Assembly (NCBI GenBank): GCA_032124015.1
Contig: JAQBEH010000081.1
Span: 1 to 16,476, forward strand
Length of the DNA stretch: 16,476 nt
Direction: 5' to 3'
Source: DASRJG01 sp032124015
Lineage (GTDB): Bacteria; Acidobacteriota; Polarisedimenticolia; Polarisedimenticolales; DASRJG01
In this document: positions 6,972 through 14,425 of the stretch, in pieces
Position numbering within the stretch: the first letter of the stretch is position 1
Layout of the letters: each line of letters opens with the position of its first letter
Translations under genes and position numbers: made by a program
The notes under the pieces: generated by a model
Databases searched by the model: none
What the model saw: the letters and a program-made list of their open reading frames with translations, nothing else
Told to the model about the DNA's origin: nothing

Positions 6972-7436
6972 TCACTTGTGGTACGGCACACCGCGCAGAA
7001 TTGTAACCGCGCGATAGATCTGCTCGGCGAGCACCACACGAGCGAGTTCGTGCGGTAGGGTCATCGGGGACAGCGACAAGACCGCGTCGGTGGGCCTGCG
7101 AAAAGCGGGATCGAGGCCGAGCGGGCCTCCGAGGACGAATGCGGCGAGGGGCTGCGACCAGGACTCGAGACGGCGCGTGAACGCATCGGTGGTGAAGGAC
7201 GTCCCCTCCGGGGACAAAGCGATGACGTTGCAGCGCTCCGGCAGGGCCTCCCGAAGAGCGCGGCCCTCGCGCTCTCGCACGTGGGGGTCGCTGAATCGGC
7301 CGCCCGGGCGAACCTCTGGGACCCAGCGCGTCTCAAAAGCCAAACCGAAACGGCGGATACGCTCCGCATAGTCGTCGAAGATCGGACCGAAGCGCTCGCG
7401 ATCGGGGCGCCCGACGGCCAGCACCAAAAGCTTCAA
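6972..7436 (-). CDS. rlmH: 23S rRNA (pseudouridine1915-N3)-methyltransferase RlmH
   Basis: The protein has 154 residues, the family's usual size. The start is TTG at 7436, where the sequence becomes (M)KLLVLAVGRPDRERFGPIF, the typical RlmH N-terminus; upstream in-frame codons would add residues not seen in the family. GGCGGA lies a few bases upstream. The C-terminal SPOUT knot is intact: FVLGGPLGLDP, LSLSPMTLPHELARVVLAEQ and the terminal RGVPYHK. The enzyme methylates pseudouridine 1915 in helix 69 of 23S rRNA on assembled 70S ribosomes, using SAM. It is the last gene of the rplU-rpmA-obg-nadD-rsfS-rlmH unit, 25 nt after rsfS. Confidence 0.93.
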   Translation of the reverse strand: MKLLVLAVGRPDRERFGPIFDDYAERIRRFGLAFETRWVPEVRPGGRFSDPHVREREGRALREALPERCNVIALSPEGTSFTTDAFTRRLESWSQPLAAFVLGGPLGLDPAFRRPTDAVLSLSPMTLPHELARVVLAEQIYRAVTILRGVPYHK

Positions 7437-7461
7437 GCGGGATCCGCCGGGCGCCGCGCGT

Positions 7462-7854
7462 CTATCGCGACGCGCTCGGGCGCCGGCGAGTCGGGCGGGA
7501 AGGCGCGTCCAGCGTACCCTCGAGTTCGACGCGCGGAGCATCTCCCCAAAGGCGTTCCAAGCCGTAAAATTCGCGCCTCTCTTCCACGAACACGTGCACC
7601 ACGATGTCGATGAAGTCCATCAGGATCCAATCCGCAACGCGGCGGCCTTCGATGTGCTTCGGCTTGCGACGGCCGTGCTCGAACAGCCGCTCCTCGATCG
7701 CGTCAGCGATCGCCAGGGCCTGGCGCGAGGACGACCCGTGGCAGATGACGAAATAGTCGGTGAAGTGGCAAAGGCCCCGGAGATCGAGAACGAGCACGCC
7801 TTCGGCCTTCTTGTCGTTAGCGGCGTCGACGATCTGTTTCAGTACGGCTTTCAG
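7462..7854 (-). CDS. rsfS: Ribosome silencing factor RsfS, probable CTG start
   Basis: The protein has 130 residues if it starts at CTG (7854). The first in-frame ATG/GTG/TTG is GTG at 7797, inside the conserved first strand. Starting there would remove an N-terminal helix (KAVLKQIVDAANDKKAEGV) that matches RsfS proteins. No ATG, GTG or TTG lies in frame in the 50 nt or so before 7854, while a strong GGAGGAGG sits 7 nt before the CTG. This CTG overlaps the nadD stop codon as CTGA. Conserved segments are LDLRGLCHFTDYFVICHG, IADAIEE, WILMDFIDIVVHVF and REFYGLERLWGDA. RsfS binds L14 on the 50S subunit and blocks subunit joining under starvation. The last 15 or so residues are a basic tail. Confidence 0.92.
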   Translation of the reverse strand: MKAVLKQIVDAANDKKAEGVLVLDLRGLCHFTDYFVICHGSSSRQALAIADAIEERLFEHGRRKPKHIEGRRVADWILMDFIDIVVHVFVEERREFYGLERLWGDAPRVELEGTLDAPSRPTRRRPSASR

Positions 7855-8510
7855 CGGGGAACCTCCTCCGAATACAACCGGTGCCGCTGAATATACCGGG
7901 CCACCCGGGCCGGGACAAGATCTGAGACGGGTTGTCCTAGGGCGAGCCGTGTCCGGACGAGACTCGACGAGACCGCGAGCGCCGACGAATCCAGACAGTA
8001 CACGCGTCCGCCCTTGCCGAGCCCCGGTTCGCCCGCGGTGGGAAGAGGTGCTACGCGGTGGGCCACCGAGTCGGGCCAGCCCCGGTCGCTTGTGTTGCCG
8101 GCATCGTCCGGGCGGATGACGGCGGCAAAGTCGAACTCGGCGAGAAGGGCTTCGTACTCACGCCAAGACGTGACATCGGCCAACGCATCGGATCCGCACA
8201 GGAAGACCGGATCGAGCGAAGGCGATCCGGATCGGAGGGCCCGCAGCGTGTCAATCGTGAATCGAACACCGCGCTGTGCGAGCTCGAAAGTCGACACTTG
8301 AAGACCCTGTCGGTCCTCCGCGGCAAGATAGAGCATCTCGAGACGATGATGGCGAGCGGCCAAGGCCCGCTCGGGCTTGTGGGGCGGGTCGGCGCAGGGA
8401 AGCAGCATCACGTGGTCGAGTCCCAGCCTCTCGAGCGCATGGCACGCGAGCGCCAAATGGCCGCGATGAACGGGGTCGAACGAACCGCCGAGCACGCCGA
8501 CCGTCGTCAA
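7851..8510 (-). CDS. nadD: Nicotinate-nucleotide adenylyltransferase NadD
   Basis: The protein has 219 residues. Start is TTG at 8510, overlapping the obg stop as TTGA, with GGGAGGAG upstream. The ATP-binding motif GGSFDPVHRGHL (8-19) holds the HxGH signature, and SSSLVR (181-186) is the second nucleotidyltransferase motif. The substrate loop LPCADPPHKP is also intact. The enzyme joins ATP and nicotinate mononucleotide to form deamido-NAD in NAD synthesis. Its place between obg and rsfS is common in many bacteria. Both ends overlap the neighbouring genes, so translation of obg, nadD and rsfS is probably coupled. Confidence 0.95.
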   Translation of the reverse strand: MTTVGVLGGSFDPVHRGHLALACHALERLGLDHVMLLPCADPPHKPERALAARHHRLEMLYLAAEDRQGLQVSTFELAQRGVRFTIDTLRALRSGSPSLDPVFLCGSDALADVTSWREYEALLAEFDFAAVIRPDDAGNTSDRGWPDSVAHRVAPLPTAGEPGLGKGGRVYCLDSSALAVSSSLVRTRLALGQPVSDLVPARVARYIQRHRLYSEEVPR

Positions 8511-9535
8511 GGGCGAGGCTCCTCCCGGGGGGGCGGGGGACAGAGCCCGGCGACGATGTCGGCCGCCGCTCGAAGAAGGGCTGCTAAGCCTTCGCCGGTC
8601 ACCGCGGAAATGACGTAAAACGGGCGGCGGCGCTTGCGGGCCTCACGTTGGGCCGCGCGCAAGACCCCGGCATCCTGGAAAGCGTCATTCTTCGTGAGAA
8701 CGAGGACCTGCGGTTTTCCCGCCAGGGTCGGACTGTAGAGCGCCAGTTCGCGGTCGATGGTGTCGACCGACTCTGCGAACGAGCGTCCGTGCGTGGTCGG
8801 GTCCACCAGATGGAGAATCACACGACAGCGCTCGATATGGCGGAGGAAGCGGTCCCCGAGTCCCGACCCTTCGTGGGCGCCCTCGATGAGTCCCGGGATG
8901 TCGGCGATCACGAGCGTCCGCACGTCGTCGACCTTGGCGACGCCGAGGCTGGGCGCCAACGTGGTAAACGGGTAGTCGGCGATTTTCGGTCGGGCCGCGG
9001 AAACACACGACAGGAACGTCGATTTGCCGGCGTTTGGAAACCCCACCAGTCCGACGTCGGCGAGCAATTTGAGCTCGAGACGCAACAGATGCTGCTCGCC
9101 CTCACCGCCCGGATCGTGACGGGTCGGCGCACGATTGGTCGAGGAGGCGAAACGCGCGTTTCCGCGTCCCCCGCGCCCCCCGCGCGCGATCGGCACGCGA
9201 TCGTTCGGGTGGGAGAGGTCGGCGAGGATCGTATCCGTATTGGCGTCGGTGACCAGCGTCCCCACCGGGACGTGCACCTCGAGGTCCTCGCCCGATCGGC
9301 CGGTGCGCTGAGACCCTTCTCCGTGGCGGCCGCGGTCGGCCCGAAAGAGATTCCGGTACCGGAAGGGGAGCAGGGTGTTGATTTCCGGATCGGCGACCAA
9401 CACGATCGATCCGCCGTCCCCCCCGTCCCCACCGTCGGGTCCGCCTCGCGGAACGAACTTCTCGCGGCGGAACGAGACGCACCCGTTTCCCCCATCGCCA
9501 CCAATGACGGTAATACGGGCTTCGTCGACGAACAT
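8507..9535 (-). CDS. obg: GTPase Obg (CgtA), ribosome assembly
   Basis: The protein has 342 residues. The glycine-rich Obg fold (residues 1-157) has the expected FRREKFVPRGGPDGGDGG and GGRGGRGN stretches. The G domain shows GFPNAGKS (165-172, P-loop), FTT (190-192), DIPGLIEGA (212-220) and TKND (281-284). The G4 box is usually NKxD; T in the first position is a known mild variant. No extra C-terminal OCT domain is present; the protein ends in a proline-rich tail. Obg binds the 50S subunit and ppGpp and acts in late ribosome maturation. It lies 33 nt after rpmA, its usual partner. I see no good ribosome binding site before the ATG, so it may depend on translation of rpmA. Confidence 0.96.
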   Translation of the reverse strand: MFVDEARITVIGGDGGNGCVSFRREKFVPRGGPDGGDGGDGGSIVLVADPEINTLLPFRYRNLFRADRGRHGEGSQRTGRSGEDLEVHVPVGTLVTDANTDTILADLSHPNDRVPIARGGRGGRGNARFASSTNRAPTRHDPGGEGEQHLLRLELKLLADVGLVGFPNAGKSTFLSCVSAARPKIADYPFTTLAPSLGVAKVDDVRTLVIADIPGLIEGAHEGSGLGDRFLRHIERCRVILHLVDPTTHGRSFAESVDTIDRELALYSPTLAGKPQVLVLTKNDAFQDAGVLRAAQREARKRRRPFYVISAVTGEGLAALLRAAADIVAGLCPPPPREEPRP

Positions 9536-9568
9536 GGTTGGCGCGCCGGGCGAGCGCGGGTCGAGGTT

Positions 9569-9826
9569 CTACTCGACCGGCAGGATGCTTACGAACCGAC
9601 CCATACGACCGCGGTCCGAGAACTTGACGGTGCCTCTCACGAGCGCGAAGAGGGTGTCGTCCTTGCCGCGGCCGACGTTGCGGCCCGGCTGGATCGGAGT
9701 CCCACGCTGTCGGACGATGATCGATCCGCCGGAAATGACCTGGCCGTCGAAGCGCTTCACGCCGAGGCGCTGCGAGTTCGAGTCGCGACCATTCCTGGAA
9801 CTACCGCCCGCTTTTTTGTGAGCCAT
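9569..9826 (-). CDS. rpmA: 50S ribosomal protein bL27
   Basis: The protein has 85 residues. It starts MAHKKAGGSSRNGRDSNSQR, the conserved N-terminal arm that reaches the peptidyl transferase centre. There is no Firmicutes-type cleavable N-terminal extension. VISGGSIIVRQRGT and GKDDTLFALVRGTV are conserved. GAGGGAG lies 9 nt upstream of the ATG. It follows rplU by 28 nt. Confidence 0.97.
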   Translation of the reverse strand: MAHKKAGGSSRNGRDSNSQRLGVKRFDGQVISGGSIIVRQRGTPIQPGRNVGRGKDDTLFALVRGTVKFSDRGRMGRFVSILPVE

Positions 9827-9854
9827 TGCCGAAAACTCCCTCAGAAGGCCGATA

Positions 9855-10169
9855 TCAGGCCTGGATCGCCTCGATCTTCACTGCGGTGTAGTCCTGGCGG
9901 TGGCCACCGCGCCGGCGGCTGGCGTTCTGCCGAGGACGGTATCGGAAAATCAAGACCTTCTTGGCGCGGCCCTGCTCGATGACCGTTCCCCGCACGCTGG
10001 CACCGGACACCGTGGGTGTCCCGAGGTTGACGGAGTCGCCTTCGCCGACCGCCAAGACCTCATCGAACACCACAGCAGAGCCCGCGTCGACGTCGAGCCG
10101 ATCAACACGGACGGTTTCGCCGACCTGAACGCGGTGCTGCTTCCCGCCGGTCCGAATCACTGCATACAT
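9855..10169 (-). CDS. rplU: 50S ribosomal protein bL21
   Basis: The protein has 104 residues, standard length. The start is ATG at 10169 because MYAVIRTGGKQHRVQVGE is the family N-terminus and GAGGAG lies 7 nt upstream; the longer frame would run through the promoter. The C-terminal YRPRQNASRRRGGHRQ basic segment contacts 23S rRNA. It is the first gene of the rplU-rpmA-obg-nadD-rsfS-rlmH unit, about 24 nt after the predicted transcription start. Confidence 0.97.
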   Translation of the reverse strand: MYAVIRTGGKQHRVQVGETVRVDRLDVDAGSAVVFDEVLAVGEGDSVNLGTPTVSGASVRGTVIEQGRAKKVLIFRYRPRQNASRRRGGHRQDYTAVKIEAIQA

Positions 10170-10199
10170 ACTTGAACTCCTCACCGTGGAAACCCGGAG

Positions 10200-10229
10200 A
10201 CTATAGACGGGGGCCCTCGCGGGTGTCAA
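10200..10229 (-). promoter_or_regulatory. Strong sigma70-type promoter for rplU operon
   Basis: On the minus strand a perfect TTGACA (10229-10224), an 18-bp GC-rich spacer and TATAGT (10205-10200). It lies in the 73-nt gap between mglA and rplU. It is the best match to consensus in the window, as expected for a ribosomal protein operon. Confidence 0.75.
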
Positions 10230-10242
10230 TGGGCGGTGGGAT

Positions 10243-10827
10243 TCAGCGTGTATTCAGGTCCATCAACACGGTCTTGACCACGGCCTTGAGGGTTTCAAAA
10301 ACCCCGGTCCCGCGGGATGCCACGGCCTCGAACACGGGCTCGTTCTTGAGCCGGAGCGCCTTTTCGATCGCGGGCCGCGGGACGGCCGTCGCGAGGTCCC
10401 GTTTGTTGATCTGCAAGACGTAGGGGACCTTGTCGAAGGCGACCCCGTGCTCCCGCAGGTTCTCCTTGAGGTTGCGAATGGACTCGAGGTTGGCGTCCAT
10501 TCTCGCTTCCTGGGAGTCGGCGACGAAAACAATGCCGTCCGCGCCCTTCAGAATCAGCTTGCGGGAAGCATCGTAGAAGACCTGGCCTGGAACCGTATAG
10601 AGATGGAAGCGCGTGCGGAACCCGCGAATCGTTCCGAGCTCGATCGGAAGAAAATCGAAGAACAGAGTGCGTTCGCTCTCCGTAGCGAGGGAGATCAGCT
10701 TCCCTTTCGCGGCGGTTCCCGTCTTGTCGTAGATGAACTGGATGTTCGTCGTCTTGCCGCACAGTCCGGGGCCGTAGTAGACGATCTTGCAGTTGATCTC
10801 TCGTGCGGCGTAGTTGATGAACGTCAT
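10243..10827 (-). CDS. mglA: MglA-like small GTPase
   Basis: The protein has 194 residues. ATG at 10827 gives MTFINYAAREINCKIVYYGP, the usual MglA N-terminus. The P-loop is GPGLCGKTT (19-27). LFFDFLPIELG is the MglA signature, TVPGQ (78-82) is the Walker B/G3 region with Pro-Gly in place of Asp-x-x-Gly, and NKRD (141-144) is the G4 box. MglA proteins are Ras-like switches that set cell polarity for gliding and type IV pili in Myxococcus; homologues occur in many non-gliding bacteria. The gene for its Roadblock partner ends 23 nt upstream, so the pair is an operon. No motility gene is visible nearby. Confidence 0.92.
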   Translation of the reverse strand: MTFINYAAREINCKIVYYGPGLCGKTTNIQFIYDKTGTAAKGKLISLATESERTLFFDFLPIELGTIRGFRTRFHLYTVPGQVFYDASRKLILKGADGIVFVADSQEARMDANLESIRNLKENLREHGVAFDKVPYVLQINKRDLATAVPRPAIEKALRLKNEPVFEAVASRGTGVFETLKAVVKTVLMDLNTR

Positions 10828-10850
10828 GGCGTGGGGTGTCCGCGGTGCTG

Positions 10851-11345
10851 TCAGTTGAACAGGGCGTCGATGTCGTCGTCGGTGATTTCGGCGAATTGGG
10901 CGTAGCTCCCGACCGTCGAGGTTCTCTGCGCTCTGGACCGCGCTACGATATCCTCGAGGATCGAGCCCAACTCGATCGAGCATTTCTTGACACGAAGGCG
11001 AACGAGGCCGAGCGAAGACCGCTCGTCGAAGATGACGACGAGGATAGCCGTTCCCGAGACCACGTTGATATGGAGATGGTCGTGCTCGCCTTCGTGGAAT
11101 AAGGTCGCGAACTCCGTCTCGCCGAGAAGCTTCGCCAATCCATCCGTGGCTGCGACGTTTCCCGCCGTCAACGCCGCGAGAGAGGTCGGATCGAGGCCGT
11201 CGAGGTGCCCGGTGGCAGCGAGCTGCTGGCCGTTCTTGTCGATCAGGAACGTGACCTTGGCGTTCGCGTCCTGGCGTAAGCCATCCAAGATCGCCGTAAG
11301 GCGCCTGTGGTCGGCTTCGTGAAGTACGAGATCGGAAACAGCCAT
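10851..11345 (-). CDS. mglB: Roadblock/LC7 protein, MglB-like partner of MglA
   Basis: The protein has 164 residues. The start is ATG at 11345, with AAGGGGGG about 10 nt upstream; a frame start further upstream has no support. Residues 15-130 fit the Roadblock/LC7 fold: an amphipathic helix, LIDKNGQQLAATG, then LAALTAGNVAATDGLAKLLG, then HINVVSGTAILVVIFDE. MglB proteins are GTPase activators of MglA and mark one cell pole. The C-terminal 35 residues are acidic (EITDDDIDALF at the end). The identity comes from fold motifs plus direct linkage to an MglA-type gene. It follows recR with a 90-nt gap that may hold its own weak promoter. Confidence 0.8.
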   Translation of the reverse strand: MAVSDLVLHEADHRRLTAILDGLRQDANAKVTFLIDKNGQQLAATGHLDGLDPTSLAALTAGNVAATDGLAKLLGETEFATLFHEGEHDHLHINVVSGTAILVVIFDERSSLGLVRLRVKKCSIELGSILEDIVARSRAQRTSTVGSYAQFAEITDDDIDALFN

Positions 11346-11391
11346 ACCCGCACTACCCCCCCTTGCGATGTCCCACATCCTGGGCCGGACT

Positions 11392-11421
11392 AATCTAACG
11401 TCCGCGATCGTCAAGGAGCAA
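11392..11421 (-). promoter_or_regulatory. Weak putative promoter for mglB-mglA
   Basis: On the minus strand TTGCTC (11421-11416), 18 bp, TAGATT (11397-11392). Matches are modest (three of six and four of six). It sits in the 90-nt gap between recR and mglB, where a promoter could give the pair separate expression. Confidence 0.25.
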
Positions 11422-11435
11422 CAGGGCCGAATCGT

Positions 11436-12035
11436 TCAGTAATCACGCCGATTTTCGAGAGCTCGCTGGATCGTGACGTCGTCGGTGAACTCGAGATCGG
11501 CCCCCGCGGGGAGTCCCTGAGCGAGCCGCGTCGTCGCTACGTCCAGAGGCTTGAGCAGTCGGGAGAGATAAACGGCCGTGGCTTCGCCCTCGACGTTCGG
11601 ACTCGTCGCGAGGATGACCTCGCGCAAGCCGTCGCGCCGGACGCGCTCCACCAGTTCCGTGATCTTCAGGGCCTCGGGGCCGACGTCCTTCAGGGGCGAC
11701 AGCGCTCCGCCGAGAACGTGGTAGACCCCACGGAACGCGTTCGTCCGTTCGAGCGCGAGGATGTTGACGGCATCCTCGACGACGCACACCGTCGTCCGCT
11801 CGCGTCTGGGGTCGGCGCAGATCGGGCACAGCTCGGACTCGGCGAGGTTGAAGCATACGGCGCAGGGGCGGATGCGCTCGCGCAACTCGCGGAGTGCCTG
11901 AACCAGCGCGGCGACGTCATCGGCCGGGGCCTTCAGGACGTGAAACGCGAAGCGTTGCGCGGTCTTGCGGCCGACGCCGGGTAGTTTCGCGAATTCGCCG
12001 ATCAGGCGTTCGAGCGGGGCTGCGAGCTGCGTCAC
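11436..12035 (-). CDS. recR: Recombination protein RecR
   Basis: The protein has 199 residues, standard size. GTG at 12035 gives a normal N-terminus (APLERLIGEFAKLPGVGRKT); the longer frame runs back into ybaB. The helix-hairpin-helix is LPGVGRKTAQR (18-28). The C4 zinc finger uses C58, C61, C70 and C73. The Toprim domain begins VVEDAVNILALE (85-96), continues ATSPNVEGEATA, and is followed by TRLAQGLPAGADLEF. RecR works with RecO and RecF to load RecA on gapped DNA. It follows ybaB by 13 nt in the classic dnaX-ybaB-recR order. Confidence 0.96.
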   Translation of the reverse strand: MTQLAAPLERLIGEFAKLPGVGRKTAQRFAFHVLKAPADDVAALVQALRELRERIRPCAVCFNLAESELCPICADPRRERTTVCVVEDAVNILALERTNAFRGVYHVLGGALSPLKDVGPEALKITELVERVRRDGLREVILATSPNVEGEATAVYLSRLLKPLDVATTRLAQGLPAGADLEFTDDVTIQRALENRRDY

Positions 12036-12048
12036 GACTTCGGTCCGG

Positions 12049-12348
12049 TCACGAGCGTCCGGGGATCTTGAGGCCACCCGCGAGGTTTTGCGTCTTGCGC
12101 TCGATTTCCGCGTCGATTTTTCGCCCGGCCTCGTTGATCGCAACGATGATCAGGTCTTGCATCATGCCCGGATCGTCGGGGGTGATCGCCTCCGCGGTGA
12201 GAGTGAGGCCCACGAGGTCTTTCTTGCCGTTCACCCGCGCGGTCACGGCCCCCCCTCCTGACGTTCCTTCGACTTCGAGCGTTTCGATCTCATCCCGCAA
12301 CTTGGACTGCATGCGTTGCAGGTCTTTCATCATCTTTTCGATGTTCAT
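12049..12348 (-). CDS. ybaB: YbaB/EbfC family nucleoid-associated protein
   Basis: The protein has 99 residues. It begins MNIEKMMKDLQRMQSKLRDE and continues as a helical dimer arm, then a beta core with GGGAVTARVNGKKDLVGLTL, then DLIIVAINEAGRKID. These are family features. The protein is a DNA-binding dimer ('tweezers') usually encoded with dnaX and recR. Its ATG overlaps the dnaX stop as ATGA, so translation is likely coupled. Confidence 0.95.
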   Translation of the reverse strand: MNIEKMMKDLQRMQSKLRDEIETLEVEGTSGGGAVTARVNGKKDLVGLTLTAEAITPDDPGMMQDLIIVAINEAGRKIDAEIERKTQNLAGGLKIPGRS

Positions 12349-14075
12349 CCGTTCTCCTCGACGCCGAGCGACGATCCAGCGTCGTCCACACCGGGGCGCA
12401 GCGGCCGGACGTCCACGACCTGGGCTCCGAACTCCGTGAGCAACCGGCTCACGCCCGGGTCGTTGCGCGCGCGCTCGGTCAACGCCTGGCGCGACTCCTC
12501 GGCTCCCCCCGGAGCGGGCCGTGAGGTGGTGGGGCCGGTGGCCGCCAAGGCGGGGCCGGGCGCGACGGGTCGGGCGGTGACCGTCTCGCTCGACACCTCG
12601 ACGCGGAGCGCGAGGGGCCGCCCCAGTGTCTGCGTGGCAATCGCTTCGACCGAGCGTACGTTGTCGTCCGTCACGAGCACACGCCGCACTCCCGCATCCG
12701 GCGGGCCGAAAGTTACGACGAGCGTTCCGCCATCGACGAGGATGGCCACCGCTCGCTCGAGCATGGCCCCCAACATGGGCCGAGCCTGCGTCACGGCGGC
12801 GATGATCGCCGAACGGACATCCTCGAACCCGGCGGCGGTGGGTGTCCGAAGCGACGCGACCTCGGCGCGCGTCGCGGGCTGCGTCCGAACCGGCTTGTGT
12901 GGGGGCTCGGCCTTACTCGGCTTGAGAGGCGCCGGATGAATCACGGGCGCGCCACCCAATGCCGCGAGGATGTCCTCGATTGGACGTACCGCGCCGAGGC
13001 CGGCCATCCGGATGAGCGCGCCTTCGAAGAGGAAACGCGGTTGACTCGAGGCCTTCAATCCGAATTCGAGGCCGGCCAGGATCTGGAAGACCCTTGTCCA
13101 ATCCTGAAGCGAAAGTTGGCTCCCCGCATCGGCCAGGGTTTTGGCCTCGTCCGGGGTGCGCGTGAGCGCGTCCCCACCGTCGGGCCAAGCGCGCAAGAGC
13201 ATCAAATCGCGCACGACGCCGACGAACTCACCCCAAAAATGAACGAGGTCGTGCCCCTCGTCCACGAGCGCGTCCAGCGACGCAAGGAGGGCCGCCGCGT
13301 CCCGGGAGGCGATGCCTCGAATGAAGTCGACGAGGACCTCCGTTCGCACCGCCCCAAGAACCTGCAGGGCGTCTTCGTCCGCGATGTCGGACCCGCAAAA
13401 TGCGAGTACCCGCTCGAGAACCGACAGCGCGTCCCTCAGGGAGCCCTCGCCGGCACGCGCGATGAGTTCCAAGGTCCGCTCCGATATGGAAATCCCCTCG
13501 GCGTCCGCAATGTGGCGCAGGTGAACGGCGATGCTCTTGATCGAGACGCGGTGAAATTCGAAGACCTGGCAGCGGGAGAGGATCGTCGGGAGGAGTTTCT
13601 GGATCTCCGTCGTGGCCAAGATGAAGACGACTCGCGGGGGCGGTTCCTCGAGTGTTTTCAAGAGCGCATTGAACGCCGCCTTCGAAAGCATGTGTGCTTC
13701 GTCGATGATCAGGACCTTGTTGCGGTCCCGAACCGGCGCGTACGAGACGACCTCCTGCAATTCGCGAATGTTGTCGACGCCCGTGCGGGAAGCCGCGTCG
13801 AGCTCCATGACATCGATCGATCGCCCCTCCGAGATCTCGTTGCATGAAACGCACGCATTGCAGGGGGTGGTGGCGGGTCCTTTCTCGCAATTGAGGCTCT
13901 TCGCCAGGATTCGCGCCACCGAGGTCTTGCCTGTGCCCCGCACTCCCGCGAAGACGAACGCGTGGGCGAGGCGGCCTCCCGCGATCGCGTTTTTCAGCGT
14001 CCGCGCGACATGGGGCTGCCCAACGACTTCGTCGAGCGTCCGAGGCCGCCATTTCCGCGCCAGGACCTGATACAT
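12345..14075 (-). CDS. dnaX: DNA polymerase III subunit gamma/tau
   Basis: The protein has 576 residues. MYQVLARKWRPRTLDEVVGQ is the standard N-terminus and GAGGT lies 5 nt before the ATG. The AAA+ core has the P-loop GVRGTGKTS (44-52), zinc cysteines C63, C72, C75 and C78, Walker B LIIDEAH (122-128), sensor I ATT (154-156) and the arginine finger in SRC (167-169). Domain III (about 220-360) follows, then a proline/alanine-rich linker (380-400) and a C-terminal domain. This is the clamp-loader ATPase of the replisome. I see no A-AAA-AAG slippery run in the coding strand, so a short gamma form by programmed frameshift, as in E. coli, is not supported. Upstream lie the SRP RNA and tRNA genes. 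Confidence 0.96.
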   Translation of the reverse strand: MYQVLARKWRPRTLDEVVGQPHVARTLKNAIAGGRLAHAFVFAGVRGTGKTSVARILAKSLNCEKGPATTPCNACVSCNEISEGRSIDVMELDAASRTGVDNIRELQEVVSYAPVRDRNKVLIIDEAHMLSKAAFNALLKTLEEPPPRVVFILATTEIQKLLPTILSRCQVFEFHRVSIKSIAVHLRHIADAEGISISERTLELIARAGEGSLRDALSVLERVLAFCGSDIADEDALQVLGAVRTEVLVDFIRGIASRDAAALLASLDALVDEGHDLVHFWGEFVGVVRDLMLLRAWPDGGDALTRTPDEAKTLADAGSQLSLQDWTRVFQILAGLEFGLKASSQPRFLFEGALIRMAGLGAVRPIEDILAALGGAPVIHPAPLKPSKAEPPHKPVRTQPATRAEVASLRTPTAAGFEDVRSAIIAAVTQARPMLGAMLERAVAILVDGGTLVVTFGPPDAGVRRVLVTDDNVRSVEAIATQTLGRPLALRVEVSSETVTARPVAPGPALAATGPTTSRPAPGGAEESRQALTERARNDPGVSRLLTEFGAQVVDVRPLRPGVDDAGSSLGVEENG

Positions 14076-14121
14076 GCCGACCTCTGATAGCCCGCGGTCG
14101 GGGTGATTGTAACGGACTGAT

Positions 14122-14224
<103 letters not shown>

Positions 14225-14287
14225 GCAAACTCACGACACCAAACCAGTCGTCCGACGAAAACCGCCAGGCGGCCGGTGATCGCCGGT

Positions 14288-14377
14288 TGGCGGAGAGAGA
14301 GGGATTCGAACCCTCGGTACGGTTGCCCGTACACACGCTTTCCAAGCGTGCACCTTCAGCCACTCGGTCATCTCTCC
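14288..14377 (-). tRNA. tRNA-Ser(GGA)
   Basis: The 90-nt cloverleaf has acceptor arms GGAGAGA and TCTCTCC, discriminator G and encoded CCA. The anticodon stem CACGC/GCGTG encloses TTGGAAA, anticodon GGA. A long variable arm (GTACGG/CCGTAC) is the class II serine mark. T-loop GTTCGAATC is intact. Confidence 0.96.
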
Positions 14378-14404
14378 GTAACCCGACGATGCGCCTCTCG
14401 GCAC

Positions 14405-14420
14405 GGCGGCTCCCGCCGCC
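14405..14420 (-). other. Stem-loop between tadA stop and tRNA-Ser(GGA)
   Basis: On the minus strand GGCGGC, loop GGGA and GCCGCC form a 6-bp GC-only hairpin, starting 6 nt after the tadA stop codon. No T-run follows, so it is not an intrinsic terminator. It may protect or guide processing of the tRNA-bearing transcript. Confidence 0.35.
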
Positions 14421-14425
14421 CCTCA

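Noticed and set aside
8648..9982. Plus-strand open frame of 444 codons across obg, rpmA and rplU
   Set aside because: It lies opposite three strongly conserved genes and has no recognisable motif; it is a GC-driven shadow.
12897..13847. Plus-strand open frame of 316 codons opposite dnaX
   Set aside because: Its composition is that of an antisense frame, and dnaX motifs cover the region.
12345..14075. Programmed -1 frameshift in dnaX giving a gamma form
   Set aside because: No A-AAA-AAG or similar slippery run with a downstream hairpin is seen in the coding strand.
14106..14111. TACAAT -10-like box just before dnaX
   Set aside because: No acceptable -35 lies 16-18 bp upstream; that space is the paired end of the SRP RNA.
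14225..14287. Intrinsic terminator or promoter between tRNA-Ser(GGA) and ffs
   Set aside because: The CCGCC/GGCGG stem has almost no loop and only a TTTTC run, and no paired -35/-10 boxes are visible.
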